Positions 34,280-43,282 of a stretch of DNA of 64,000 nt are shown here, piece after piece. The DNA is from Methanobacteriota archaeon (GTDB taxonomy: Archaea; Halobacteriota; Methanomicrobia; Methanomicrobiales; Methanoculleaceae). The translations under genes and the position numbers were made by a program. The number at the start of each line of letters is the position of its first letter. The first letter of the stretch is position 1. A model generated the notes under the pieces. The model saw only the letters and a list, made by a program, of their open reading frames with translations. It was not told the origin of the DNA and did not search any database. The stretch lies in contig JAEWLJ010000027.1 in the NCBI GenBank assembly GCA_023393455.1, forward strand, positions 1 through 64,000. Direction: 5' to 3'.

Positions 34280-34990
34280 ATGTACCATTCAGCCGGAGGT
34301 GCGACGCGAACAATCTGCCTCGCGTGCGTCCTCCTCCTTGCCACGGCTCTCCCAGCGGCAGCGGTCGGGGAGGATGATACCGGGCAGTACGTCGTTCACT
34401 GGTTCAACGGCGACGGTGCGGAGGTCTCCTTCGATGGCGAGTATAAGGGAACGATCGCCGATACCGAACTTGTCGTGGCGGTGGACCCGGCGGCCCCGCC
34501 TGCACGGGAGTATACCATCCGTGATGGAGAGCGCCTGATGTATACCGGGTTCATCGAACGGGCCCCGGCCGCCGGGGAGACGATCGACCTCTTCCCGCAG
34601 TTCTGTCAGGTCGAACGGCCCGTCCCGGGCGCGGAGGTGAACGAGACCGGCTGGTACCTGATCTACGGCGCTGACGGGGAGGATGTCTACATCGACAACG
34701 CGTTTGCGGGCGTCGTCGAGGGGGGCACCCTCCGGGTCGCGGTGAACACCACGCTCCCGCCTCCGGAAGAGTTCGTCTTCAGAGATAAGGAGAGAGGGAC
34801 GATGTCGCGGCACCAGTTCCCGCCCCTGCCGCCGCCGGGAGGGACGGTTCACGTCTACACCCGGGTGCAGCCGGCACCCTATGCCTCCTCCCTCCCGGCG
34901 GAGACATCGCCCACCCCGCTCCCCGGATTCGGTGCGGCGGGGGCGATTGCGGGACTGCTGGTTGCCGCGAGATCCCTCCGGCAACGGTAA
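34280..34990 (+). CDS. Exported protein with PGF-CTERM-like tail, 236 aa
   Basis: The signal peptide (TICLACVLLLATALPAAAVG) ends near residue 29. Two repeated beta units follow, marked by WFNGDGAEVSFDGEYKGTIA and YGADGEDVYIDNAFAGVVEG. After a Pro/Thr linker the chain ends LPGFGAAGAIAGLLVAARSL plus basic residues. This PGF, hydrophobic stretch and Arg/Lys end match the PGF-CTERM signal that archaeosortase A processes, so the protein is probably lipid-anchored to the surface after cleavage. The ATG at 34280 directly precedes the signal peptide. Confidence 0.75.
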   Translation: MYHSAGGATRTICLACVLLLATALPAAAVGEDDTGQYVVHWFNGDGAEVSFDGEYKGTIADTELVVAVDPAAPPAREYTIRDGERLMYTGFIERAPAAGETIDLFPQFCQVERPVPGAEVNETGWYLIYGADGEDVYIDNAFAGVVEGGTLRVAVNTTLPPPEEFVFRDKERGTMSRHQFPPLPPPGGTVHVYTRVQPAPYASSLPAETSPTPLPGFGAAGAIAGLLVAARSLRQR

Positions 34991-34997
34991 ATCCCTT

Positions 34998-35243
34998 TCA
35001 GTGCTCTTTTTTGAGCAGCATCCAGTGATACCCCCAGACAATGAGCCCCACCACGACCTGCGCCACGCTCCCGGGAAGTTCGGGGTAGTAGTGCGGCACC
35101 GGGTAGGGCTGGGGGGCCGGGTAGACGAAGACCTCGACTGCGATAGCAAGGAGGCTCACGCCACCCAGGATCGCGACGATGAGTGCGATGAACGAGACGG
35201 CGTAGAGGTAGGCCTTCCACGCCGTGAGACCCTCAGGCACCAC
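34998..35243 (-). CDS. Small two-helix membrane protein, 81 aa
   Basis: Helix 1 is AYLYAVSFIALIVAILGGVS and helix 2 VAQVVVGLIVWGYHWMLLKK, separated by a Pro/Tyr-rich loop (YPAPQPYPVPHYYPELPG). Family unknown; the shape is like DUF5671-type small proteins. It starts 2 nt after the stop of the lipoprotein gene upstream, so both are on one transcript. The stop is 7 nt from the convergent PGF-CTERM gene. Confidence 0.6.
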   Translation of the reverse strand: MVPEGLTAWKAYLYAVSFIALIVAILGGVSLLAIAVEVFVYPAPQPYPVPHYYPELPGSVAQVVVGLIVWGYHWMLLKKEH

Positions 35244-35245
35244 GC

Positions 35246-36235
35246 CTATTTCCTCCGTCTCAAAAACCCGGCGCCGATGAGCCCGGCGGCGGCGAGCCCG
35301 ACGGTAAACCCGGGTGAGTACGTCGGTGTCGGCGCACCGCTGCTCTGCACCCTGAACTGCCCGACCTGCGCGGAGGACGGCTTTCCAGGGGTGGGAGCCG
35401 GTGTCGAGAGAGCGACCGGCGATGTGCTCTTCGCGGGGCTGAAGACCGCACCGTCGGCGAGGATCACCTGCGGCGGCGGTGCCAGGGTGATCCGGCCGGT
35501 GCTGGTCGCAAAGGCCGCGCCGTCCTCGACGAGCCGGAGGCGGATCTCGTAATCGTAACCGTTCGGCACCGTGATGCTCACCCTTTTTTCGACGCCCAGG
35601 TCACCGGGGATCGTCCCGAGCGGCCGGGACTCGCGGACGGCGGTGATCCCGGTCTGGAGGTTGACTGCCCGTATCTCCATCACGAGGTCCCCGGAAGAAC
35701 CGCCGCTGTTTGCGATCCCGGTGATGATGTCGAGCGTGATCGGGTCGGCGCCGAGATCCGGAGTCATGACGTCGATCGCGGAGACTGTGAGGAGCGAGTA
35801 GGCCAGTTGTTGCGTAGCGACCGTCCTGTCCGGAAGGAAGACGTTCACCGAACCAGACTCTCGCATGCGCCCGTCCTGCCATATCGTCACCCAGACATCG
35901 TAACCCCGGCCGTTCTCGAGCGTGAGCGTGATCTCCTCCTTCGCCGTCCTCCCCGACGCCAGGGTGCCGATGGAGCGAACCGTCTCCTCGACGACGATAT
36001 CCGTCCCGGCCTCTTTTGCAATGACCTGCAGGTCGACGCCGTCTACATCCGCGTAGACCGCGTCGAGGTAGGGAACCGCCGTGACCCGGGTGACATTCGA
36101 CGGCGGCTGGCCGTCCGGGATGCTGATATCGACGCTCCGGATCGTCACGTAGCCCGCCGGAGGCTGGGACGACATGCATCCGGCCGCGAGCACCAGGAAG
36201 AGGAGCACCACGGCCGCACCGAATAACCTTCTCAT
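35246..36235 (-). CDS. Surface protein with both lipobox and PGF-CTERM-like tail, 329 aa
   Basis: The N-terminus has a bacterial-type lipobox, LVLAAGC (Cys20). The body carries two similar beta domains (about 35-130 and 135-255; e.g. GTLASGRTAKEEITLTLENG and the later GTIPGDLGVEKRVSITVPNG). After a Ser/Pro/Thr linker the chain ends SPGFTVGLAAAGLIGAGFLR plus RRK, a PGF-CTERM-like signal. The domains resemble the DUF7490-type proteins of Methanomicrobiales, but this is from memory. Function unknown, probably cell-surface structural or ligand-binding. Confidence 0.72.
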   Translation of the reverse strand: MRRLFGAAVVLLFLVLAAGCMSSQPPAGYVTIRSVDISIPDGQPPSNVTRVTAVPYLDAVYADVDGVDLQVIAKEAGTDIVVEETVRSIGTLASGRTAKEEITLTLENGRGYDVWVTIWQDGRMRESGSVNVFLPDRTVATQQLAYSLLTVSAIDVMTPDLGADPITLDIITGIANSGGSSGDLVMEIRAVNLQTGITAVRESRPLGTIPGDLGVEKRVSITVPNGYDYEIRLRLVEDGAAFATSTGRITLAPPPQVILADGAVFSPAKSTSPVALSTPAPTPGKPSSAQVGQFRVQSSGAPTPTYSPGFTVGLAAAGLIGAGFLRRRK

Positions 36236-36717
36236 GCCTATCAGGAGAACCTTCAGGCCAGGGAGAGAAAAGGTTTTTGCATTGCGGCCCGGCTCCGAGG
36301 GTCTTGAAGAAGAAGGGCGGTCGAGAGGCTGTGGATATCCGTTATCGAAGTTCCTGGCCCTGCCGGTGCCCGAATACCTGCCTTTGGTAGGTTCGATTTT
36401 TTTCGTAGTTTACCATCGCCTTATCTCCCAATCCTCCCTATACTCTGTCGCCGAACGCCAAATCGAGGATCTAGCATGACCCGTGTCCTCGGGGGGCGTC
36501 GTTGCAGGACTTACGACGGATCCGCGCGAGGGGCGATACGTAGTCCAGCGCCCGATTCACGGTGCATCTCAGGACTTTGCCGGAGTAATCGTAAAACCAT
36601 AGAGGCTGAAATCGCCATCCCTCCCCGAAGTGTAGACGATTGTCACAGAAAACGTTAATAAGAGGATGTCGTAGTCTGCAGTAGAACGTCATCAAACCAG
36701 CCCGGGCGGGGTGTGAA
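36236..36717. other. 482-nt intergenic region between divergent transcripts
   Basis: No gene is convincing here. A T7 run lies at about 36403-36410 after an imperfect hairpin (ctgcctttggtaggttcg). The right end carries aaacgttaataagagg (36651-36666), a TATA-like element some 55 nt upstream of the ABC ATPase ATG. The remainder shows no repeat or RNA signature I recognise. Confidence 0.4.
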
Positions 36718-37623
36718 ATGATAAGGACAGAGAATCTCACGAAAGTATACAACGGAAAGACGGCCGTCGACGGCCTGGACCTCGTGGTCGGGGAGGGTGA
36801 GATATTCGGCTTCCTCGGCCCGAACGGAGCGGGGAAGAGCACGACGATCCTGATGCTCACCGGCATGATCGAGCCCACCGGCGGACAGTGTCTGGTCGAC
36901 GGGATCGAGGTCGCAAAAGACCCGCTGAAAGTGAAGGAGATCATCGGCTACCTCCCCGAAGACGTCGGGTTCTATGGAAACATGACCGGCGAGCAGAACC
37001 TGGACTACTTCGCTCGGTTCTACGGGATGGACGCGAAAGCAAGAAAGGAGCGGATCGCGGAACTGCTCGAACTCGTCCACCTCGACGGGGTCACCCAGAA
37101 GGCCGGGGAGTACTCCCGCGGGATGAAGCAGCGGCTCGGGCTTGCCCAGGCGCTGATCAACGACCCCAAAGTACTCTTCCTCGACGAACCGACGGCAAAC
37201 CTCGATCCCGAGGGCGTCCGTGAGTACCGCGAACTCGTCGAGCATCTCGCCGGCGAAGGAAAGACGGTCTTCGTCTCCTCCCATATCCTCTCAGAGGTCA
37301 GAGAGGTCTGCCGGACCGTCGGGCTGCTTGCGAAAGGAAAACTTGTGGCGCAGGGGACGCTCGAAGAGGTCGCCCGGACGCTCGCATCCCCGGACGGCGA
37401 CACCGTCCGGATCGTCGTCGAGACCCGGGAGCACCTGCCGGCGCTCGAAGACCCCGATATCATCGCCATCGAGAGGAACGGGACACGGGCGGTCGTCCGG
37501 GCGAAGACTGATATCCGCGACCGGCTTGCCACGACCCTCTTTTCAGAGGGGCTTCACGTGCGGGAGATGCGGATCGAGGAGCCGGATATCGAGGACGTCT
37601 TCATGGCGGTCTACCGGAGGTAA
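36718..37623 (+). CDS. ABC-2 exporter ATPase, 301 aa
   Basis: Walker A GPNGAGKST (Lys40), Q-loop LPEDVGFYGNMTGEQN, signature YSRGMKQRLGLAQAL, Walker B VLFLDEPTANLD and switch SSHILSEV are all present. A C-terminal regulatory extension of about 90 residues follows, as in DrrA/CcmA-type ATPases. It leads a three-gene operon with the permease (start 4 nt after this stop) and the NEW3 protein. The substrate is unknown. Confidence 0.92.
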   Translation: MIRTENLTKVYNGKTAVDGLDLVVGEGEIFGFLGPNGAGKSTTILMLTGMIEPTGGQCLVDGIEVAKDPLKVKEIIGYLPEDVGFYGNMTGEQNLDYFARFYGMDAKARKERIAELLELVHLDGVTQKAGEYSRGMKQRLGLAQALINDPKVLFLDEPTANLDPEGVREYRELVEHLAGEGKTVFVSSHILSEVREVCRTVGLLAKGKLVAQGTLEEVARTLASPDGDTVRIVVETREHLPALEDPDIIAIERNGTRAVVRAKTDIRDRLATTLFSEGLHVREMRIEEPDIEDVFMAVYRR

Positions 37624-37626
37624 ATC

Positions 37627-38721
37627 ATGGCGCTCGATCGATTGCTCAATGTAGCACGGAAGGAGTTCTCCGACCACATCACCAGCAGGCGGTTCATCAT
37701 CATCCTCGGCCTGCTTCTCGTGATCTCGACGATCAGCATCTACGACGGCATCGAGAACTACAACGATAGCCTGGAGGCGTATACCGAGCAACTCCAGCGC
37801 ATGGAGGAGTTCGACGACCCGTATACGAGCTGGATGCCCCAGAAACCCTCGATCATGTACGTCTTCATATCGATGATGAGTTACATGACGTTGCTCGGCG
37901 GCATCCTTGCCATCGCGATCGGGTTTGACCTGGTCTCGAAGGAGAAGGAGACCCGGTCGCTCAAGTCGCTCCTCTCGCACCCGGTCTACCGCGACGAGAT
38001 CATCAACGGCAAGGCTCTCGGGGGCGTCGGCGCGCTCGGGTTCGCCATGGCGCTTGCACTCGCCATCGCGCTCGGGCTACTCCTCATCTTCTCGATCGTC
38101 CCGACACTGGAGGAGTTTGCCGGCATCCTGATCTTCGGGGCGGTCTCGCTCGGGTTCCTGCTCGCGTACTTCGCCGTCGCGCTCACGATGTCGACGGCTG
38201 CAAAAGAGAGCGGGAACGCGCTGATCTACACCCTGGTGATCTTCTTTGCGGTCTCCTCGCTCCTTCCGATGTTCGGGGCGATGGCCGCAAACGCCTTCGC
38301 TGGCGACCCGCCCGAGCCGCCCGAGATGAGCCCCATGGGAAAAGAAGTCGTGGGGATCGCGAGCAGCGGAGGGTATACCATCAGCACCTCCTCGCAGAGC
38401 GTGGTATACGGCGGGGCTGAAGACCCCGCGTGGAGAGAGTACGAAGCGGAGATGCAGACCTACATCGAGAAACAGAGATTCATCAGCGACATATCAAACC
38501 TCCTCTCGCCGCAGATGAACTACTATACCGTCGCGATAGCGGTGACGAATCCACGGCTTTCCACGATGATCGCGTCGCCTTACGATGCAGCACCCGAGGA
38601 GACGCCCGGCCTTGCCGGAGCCCTCGGCCGGGTCTGGATGAACATCGCGGCGCTGATCGTCTTCCCGTCGGTCTTCTTCGGCGCGACCTACGTGAAGTTC
38701 ATGCGGATGGATATCAGGTGA
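37627..38721 (+). CDS. ABC-2 type permease, 364 aa
   Basis: The N-terminus KEFSDHITSRRFIIILGLLL is the usual ABC-2 opening, followed by a long extracytoplasmic loop, then five more helices (GGILAIAIGFDLVSKEKETR, ALGFAMALALAIALGLLLIF, VSLGFLLAYFAVALTMS, LVIFFAVSSLLPMFGAM, NIAALIVFPSVFFGATYVKF). The phrase VSKEKETRSLKSLLSHPVYR is the family cytoplasmic motif. It pairs with the upstream ATPase and is followed after 4 nt by the NEW3 protein. The large outer loop at about 220-335 may contact that partner. Confidence 0.9.
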   Translation: MALDRLLNVARKEFSDHITSRRFIIILGLLLVISTISIYDGIENYNDSLEAYTEQLQRMEEFDDPYTSWMPQKPSIMYVFISMMSYMTLLGGILAIAIGFDLVSKEKETRSLKSLLSHPVYRDEIINGKALGGVGALGFAMALALAIALGLLLIFSIVPTLEEFAGILIFGAVSLGFLLAYFAVALTMSTAAKESGNALIYTLVIFFAVSSLLPMFGAMAANAFAGDPPEPPEMSPMGKEVVGIASSGGYTISTSSQSVVYGGAEDPAWREYEAEMQTYIEKQRFISDISNLLSPQMNYYTVAIAVTNPRLSTMIASPYDAAPEETPGLAGALGRVWMNIAALIVFPSVFFGATYVKFMRMDIR

Positions 38722-38725
38722 GACG

Positions 38726-40150
38726 ATGACCACAAGAAGAATATTCATCCTCCTCACCCTCCTCATCGCGGCGTCGCTCGTCACCGTGGCGTCGGCCGCA
38801 CAGGGGGGGACGATGTCCACGGATATCCGGTGCGACTTCCCGGGCGAGATGATTGAAGCCGGCGACACCGCCGTCTTCGACCTCGCGGTCACGAACCAGG
38901 GAGCTACGGGAACCTGCCTCCTCAACTACTGGACCTACCGCGGCACCGACAACTGGAAGATCCGGTTCGAGGCCGACGACCGCGAGGTCTACCGGATGCT
39001 GATCCCGGCCGGCGAGACCAGGAACGTTCGCCTGGTGGTCGAGACGGCCGGCCATGCTGCGGTGGGGGAGTACCCCATCCGGGTGGGCATCGGCGAGGGG
39101 ACGATCTGGGTCTACACCCGGGTCACGAAGACCCACATCGGCGAGACCGGGACCCTCGAGGCCACCGTGGTCGATAAAGAAGGAAATGTCGTGAAAGGTG
39201 CCGACGTCTCCGTCTACGACGGCAATACCCGGGTCGAGGGGATGCTCACGACAGCCGAGGGCAAGGTCTCCATCGGCGCCCCGATGGGCACCTACACCGT
39301 AAAGGTCGCCAAACCTGGGTACCGGTCGTGGGAGAAGAAAGGTGTCGAGGTCCGGATCGGGAGGACGGCCGACCTCGGCATCGTGCCGCTCGATAAGGAG
39401 AACTTCTTCGCCGAGATCCGGGTGAAATCACCCTCCCGGATGGCGGCGATCGGCTCGAACCCGCAGTACGAGATGATCCTGAAGAACGCCGGCAGGAACG
39501 ACGATACCTACGTCCTCTCCGTCCTCGGCCTCCCCGAGCAGTGGTATGCCCGGTTCAAGGAGAGCAGCACCGCCGCCGAGGAGGTCTCGGAGATCTACAT
39601 CCCCTCCGGCGAGGAGAAGACCCTCTACCTTGACTTCATCCCGCCCTACTCGGTGGGTGTCGGGGAGTATAACTTCACGGCGGTGATCGACTCCGCTGCC
39701 CGGCAGTATGAGGAGAACCTGACGCTCCGGCTGCGGGGGTCCTACACCATGCGGACTTACGCGAAGAGTTACCGCCACGATATCAACCGCGGCGAGACCC
39801 TCACGTTCGACATGACCATCTCCAATGCCGGCGTCGGGGGAGCGCTGACGAACATCGGGGTCAACATGAGCGCACCGCAAGGGTGGCGGGCGACCGTCGA
39901 CCCGGCAACGGTTGCAAGCCTTGAGCCCGGCGAGCGGGCGACGGTGCAGGTGACGGTGATCCCGCCGGCCGATATCGTCGCCGGCGAGTACAAGGTCGTC
40001 GCCCAGGTGAAGAGCGACCAGGCCGAAGGAGAGGACGAGTACCGGATCGTGGTGGAGGAGCAGTCCTACGTCGCGATCCTCGGCCTCCTGGTGATGGCCG
40101 GGGTCGTCGCGGGGCTCTGGTATATGTTCAAGAAGTACGGGCGGCGGTAG
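38726..40150 (+). CDS. Membrane-anchored NEW3-domain protein of the ABC operon, 474 aa
   Basis: A signal peptide (IFILLTLLIAASLVTVASAA) is followed by an Ig-like domain, a carboxypeptidase-regulatory-like beta domain at about 135-205 (GTLEATVVDKEGNVVKGADV) and two NEW3/CARDB-like domains (about 215-330 and 335-445; e.g. ISNAGVGGALTNIGVNMSAP). A C-terminal helix (YVAILGLLVMAGVVAGLWYM) and basic tail anchor it. It follows the permease by 4 nt, so it is probably an extracytoplasmic partner of the exporter, for instance in surface-protein or polymer handling. Confidence 0.82.
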   Translation: MTTRRIFILLTLLIAASLVTVASAAQGGTMSTDIRCDFPGEMIEAGDTAVFDLAVTNQGATGTCLLNYWTYRGTDNWKIRFEADDREVYRMLIPAGETRNVRLVVETAGHAAVGEYPIRVGIGEGTIWVYTRVTKTHIGETGTLEATVVDKEGNVVKGADVSVYDGNTRVEGMLTTAEGKVSIGAPMGTYTVKVAKPGYRSWEKKGVEVRIGRTADLGIVPLDKENFFAEIRVKSPSRMAAIGSNPQYEMILKNAGRNDDTYVLSVLGLPEQWYARFKESSTAAEEVSEIYIPSGEEKTLYLDFIPPYSVGVGEYNFTAVIDSAARQYEENLTLRLRGSYTMRTYAKSYRHDINRGETLTFDMTISNAGVGGALTNIGVNMSAPQGWRATVDPATVASLEPGERATVQVTVIPPADIVAGEYKVVAQVKSDQAEGEDEYRIVVEEQSYVAILGLLVMAGVVAGLWYMFKKYGRR

Positions 40151-40238
40151 GACTACCCCCTCCGGCCCCCCGGTCACGCAAACCGGGGGCCGTCCCCGGA
40201 AACCATTATCTCACCCACGCGGCATCTCCGGCGATAGC

Positions 40239-40946
40239 ATGACTGCCATATGTATCGATACGAATCTCTTCCTCGAACTCTATGAGGCCGACGGAGATCC
40301 GGAAGAGATCGCTCTGGATCTCGGTGCGCTGGCCGAGTATCTTGTTTTTCCCGATATCATCATCGATGAGTTCCTCCGTAACCGATCGCGTCTTCTCGAC
40401 CGGATCGCGGACGACGTACGGAGGCGGGAGAGGGACGAGGTTCGCCTACCAGGCATCATCCGGAGAAACCCGAACGCTGCTCTTCTGCAGCGTGCCGGGG
40501 AGGAGTATAACCGCGCGGCAGGGACCCTCTACGATGATCTCCAGAGGATGATCGTGGAACCCTCCGCCGACCCGGTTGCCCGGGTGTTCACCACTCTCTC
40601 CGGCACCCCTCCCGTCCGGGTCTTTCGCCGGACAGAGGACCTCATCACACGTGCTCATCGCCGCAAGCTGCTCGGCAGCCCCCCAAAGAGCCCGGGTGCC
40701 GATACCATCGGCGATGAGCTCATCTGGGAGACCCTCCTTGCGAACCTCACAGAAGACCTCCTCTTCGTCACCCACGACCGGACCTACCGCTACCATACCG
40801 CCTACCTTGTGCAGGAGTACCGGGAGAGGACCGGGAGCGCCCTCACGATCATCGACCGGATATCGGGCGCCCTGAATCTCGTCGGGAGGTCCCCGTCGCC
40901 GGCGCTGATCCGGTTCGAGGGTCGGGAGGAAGGGGCCGGAGGGTGA
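40239..40946 (+). CDS. PIN-domain (DUF4935-like) nuclease-type protein, 235 aa
   Basis: The PIN fold is indicated by CIDTNLFLELYEAD (Asp7), PDIIIDEFLRNR (Glu near 44), GDELIWETLL (Asp/Glu near 158) and LLFVTHDRTYRYH (Asp near 179). These acidic residues would bind the metals for RNA cleavage. At 235 aa it is longer than toxin VapC (about 130) and matches DUF4935-type PIN proteins, whose biology is unclear. No antitoxin is adjacent. Confidence 0.75.
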   Translation: MTAICIDTNLFLELYEADGDPEEIALDLGALAEYLVFPDIIIDEFLRNRSRLLDRIADDVRRRERDEVRLPGIIRRNPNAALLQRAGEEYNRAAGTLYDDLQRMIVEPSADPVARVFTTLSGTPPVRVFRRTEDLITRAHRRKLLGSPPKSPGADTIGDELIWETLLANLTEDLLFVTHDRTYRYHTAYLVQEYRERTGSALTIIDRISGALNLVGRSPSPALIRFEGREEGAGG

Positions 40947-40961
40947 GGAGCCACCGGCCCG

Positions 40962-41990
40962 TCATTCGATATAGGAGAGGACTTTGCGCTTCATCGGACC
41001 CTTGCTTGCAATGGTGCTGTAGGCCCATCGGGCAACCCTGCCGAGGAGATCCTCCTGGCTCACCTCTAAAAAGAGGGTGAGGGAGGGGTTGAACTTGGAC
41101 TTGAAGAGGTTTAAGTTCTCGTTGTTTGCCCCGACGTTCTCCATGTGGCAGTATCCCGCCTCCTTTGCCTGCTGGAGAAGCAGCCACTGCAGGAACTCGT
41201 TGCCGGGCATCGCGGTCATCTTCGGTGCTCCCATCCAGAGGGTGAAGGCCTTGTACTCCTGGGTTGCCTGCACGCCCGTTACGGCGTCTTCGTTATCGTA
41301 GAGGTAGTAGAGCCCGAGTTCGTCGGGATATGTCCGGAAGAGTTCCTCGAAGTAGGTGCGGCTGATCATCGGGATGCTCATCTCGGGGTCGCTGAAGCGC
41401 TCCGCGACCGTGGAGTAGAAGATCGATATGTCGGTGCTCTTCTCGATGCGGTAGCCGTTCTTCTCGACCTTTCGCAGTTTGGTCCGGAGGTTGGAGGAGA
41501 AACTGTTCCAGATCTCGTCGAGCGGCGGATCGAGGGCGATCAGGTAGGTGAAATGAAGCCGGGTCTGGTACCCGTCCCTGAGAAACCGCCGGACATCGAT
41601 GAAACCCGGTACCTGGGTTATGGAGAGGTAGTTCGGGGCCAGGGCCGCAAACTCGTTCTCCAGGTCGTCACCGACCTGTTTGAGCAGCGATTCTTTCTTG
41701 CTCTGCTTGGCGGTGTCGTAACGTCTGCCCATAACGAACCCGAGATACGGTATCACCGACTGGAGCGGTGGCGGGGAGAGGAGGATGTTGATCCCGTGTG
41801 ACTGTTTCTGGAAGAGCGGCATGACGGCGATCAGCTCGTTGCCCTTGAAGACCCCGTAGGGGAGAAATCGAAAGCCGGTATGCTTCTCTGTTATCTTCAT
41901 GAAGTCCCACTTGTGGAAGAGGCGGCCGGCGGCACTTTCGTCTATGAATGTGTCCCAGGAGTTCCCATCGTCGATAAGCCCTATCGTCAT
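40962..41990 (-). CDS. FemAB/GNAT-fold acyl- or aminoacyltransferase-like protein, 342 aa
   Basis: Two tandem GNAT-like halves are seen. The N-terminus WDTFIDESAAGRLFHKWDFM leads into FLPYGVFKGNELIAVMPLF. The second half has the basic SSNLRTKLRKVEKNGYRIEK and a late LQWLLLQQAKEAGYCHMENV, a pattern typical of FemAB/BioF2-type proteins. Bacterial relatives add amino acids to peptidoglycan; in methanogens lacking murein the role is unknown, perhaps modifying a surface polymer. Codon use looks a little more AT-rich than neighbours. A TATA-like CGTATATATCG lies about 58 nt upstream (42046-42056). Confidence 0.75.
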   Translation of the reverse strand: MTIGLIDDGNSWDTFIDESAAGRLFHKWDFMKITEKHTGFRFLPYGVFKGNELIAVMPLFQKQSHGINILLSPPPLQSVIPYLGFVMGRRYDTAKQSKKESLLKQVGDDLENEFAALAPNYLSITQVPGFIDVRRFLRDGYQTRLHFTYLIALDPPLDEIWNSFSSNLRTKLRKVEKNGYRIEKSTDISIFYSTVAERFSDPEMSIPMISRTYFEELFRTYPDELGLYYLYDNEDAVTGVQATQEYKAFTLWMGAPKMTAMPGNEFLQWLLLQQAKEAGYCHMENVGANNENLNLFKSKFNPSLTLFLEVSQEDLLGRVARWAYSTIASKGPMKRKVLSYIE

Positions 41991-42242
41991 GCTCTCACTC
42001 CCTGCTCCGGTTCGCCTGCAGGGTCGTGCGGACTATCCCTCCCCAACGATATATACGTTTCCCGGGATGGGGGTGGCTCGCGGTGGATACCGGGTTTCCA
42101 ACGCGACCGGCGGGAGAGATCCCGGGCCGCGAGGTGATTTCACGGAATCACAACGTTCAAATTGCCGGGGATACCACATGAATTGCGTAATCAACTGCGG
42201 AAGCGAACGTTTGCCTCTCCACTGCGAGGATGAGTGACGAAG

Positions 42243-42986
42243 ATGCTCACGGATCGGGAACTGGAACGCTATCGGCGGCAGATCGCGCTCTTTGGCGTTG
42301 AGGCGCAGGAACGGCTCGCAAGTGCCAGGGTCGTCGTCGTCGGGGCCGGCGGGCTCGGGTGCCCGGTTGCTCTCTATCTTGCCGCCGCCGGTATCGGGGA
42401 GGTCAGGCTGGTCGACGGCGACGTCGTGGACAGGACCAACCTGAACCGCCAGGTGCTCCATGGCGATCATGACATCGGGCGGGCGAAGGTCGAGTCGGCG
42501 GCCGAGAAACTCCGGGCGCAGAACCCGGAGATCACGGTCGTTGCGACGTATGCCGCCGTCGACGACGGGAGCGCCGCCATGCTCGTGGGCGGGGCAGACC
42601 TCATCGTCGATGCCACCGATAATTACCGGGTGCGCTACACCCTCAACCGGGCGGCGCTCGACGCCGACGTGCCGCTCATCCATGGGGCGGTCAGGGGCTT
42701 TGACGGGCAGGTGACGACGATCATCCCTGGCCGGACGGCCTGCCTGGAGTGCATCATCCCAATCGCCCCGCCCGAGGAGGGCACCGCCCCCGTGGTCGGC
42801 ACAACGCCCGGGATCATCGGGCTTGTCCAGGCGAACGAGGCGATCAAGTATATCACCGGCACCGGCGACCTTCTCACGAACAGGCTGCTCATCTGGGACG
42901 GGCGAGCCGCTACCATGACGACCCTGCCGGTCGAGCGGCAGGAAGAGTGCACCGCATGCGGAAGCGGCCGGTGCTCGAGGAGATGA
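42243..42986 (+). CDS. E1-like adenylyltransferase, ThiF/MoeB/HesA family, 247 aa
   Basis: It adenylates the C-terminal glycine of a ubiquitin-like sulfur carrier, most likely the MoaD-like protein encoded next. The nucleotide site is GAGGLGCPVALYLAAAGIGE with DGDVVDRTNLNRQ following, and DLIVDATDNYRVRY is the adenylation helix. Paired cysteines CLEC near 175 and CTAC near the end should form the structural zinc site. I use ATG 42243; a GTG 9 nt upstream is also possible. It leads the tight five-gene run through tfuA, with 4 nt to the next gene. Confidence 0.9.
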   Translation: MLTDRELERYRRQIALFGVEAQERLASARVVVVGAGGLGCPVALYLAAAGIGEVRLVDGDVVDRTNLNRQVLHGDHDIGRAKVESAAEKLRAQNPEITVVATYAAVDDGSAAMLVGGADLIVDATDNYRVRYTLNRAALDADVPLIHGAVRGFDGQVTTIIPGRTACLECIIPIAPPEEGTAPVVGTTPGIIGLVQANEAIKYITGTGDLLTNRLLIWDGRAATMTTLPVERQEECTACGSGRCSRR

Positions 42987-42990
42987 AGAG

Positions 42991-43269
42991 ATGCAGGTTC
43001 GGGTCAGGGCGTTTGCCCGGTTGCGGGAGGCCATCGGGGGGGACCTCACACTGGAGGTCCCCGAGGGGGCGACGATGAGCGGGCTCCTTGCGGCGGTCAG
43101 GGAAACTTCGGAGCAGGCAGGAGAAGCACTCTTTGAGGAGAGCGGCGAACTCCGGGGATACGTGATACTGATGCACAACGGCAGGCGCGTGCGGCGTGCG
43201 GAGGCCGGGACGCTCACCCTCGCCGATGGGGACGAGGTCGCACTCTTCCCTCCGGTGGCGGGCGGGTGA
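42991..43269 (+). CDS. MoaD/ThiS-family sulfur carrier protein, 92 aa
   Basis: Beta-grasp fold of normal length (MQVRVRAFARLREAIGGDLT ... LADGDEVALFPPVAGG), ending in the required free Gly-Gly for adenylation and thiocarboxylate formation. The FPPVAGG ending is closer to MoaD than to ThiS. It sits between the E1-like gene and a MoaE gene, which supports molybdopterin synthase small subunit. A second role as sulfur donor to other enzymes is possible. Confidence 0.9.
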   Translation: MQVRVRAFARLREAIGGDLTLEVPEGATMSGLLAAVRETSEQAGEALFEESGELRGYVILMHNGRRVRRAEAGTLTLADGDEVALFPPVAGG

Positions 43270-43282
43270 CGGAGGGACTGAA

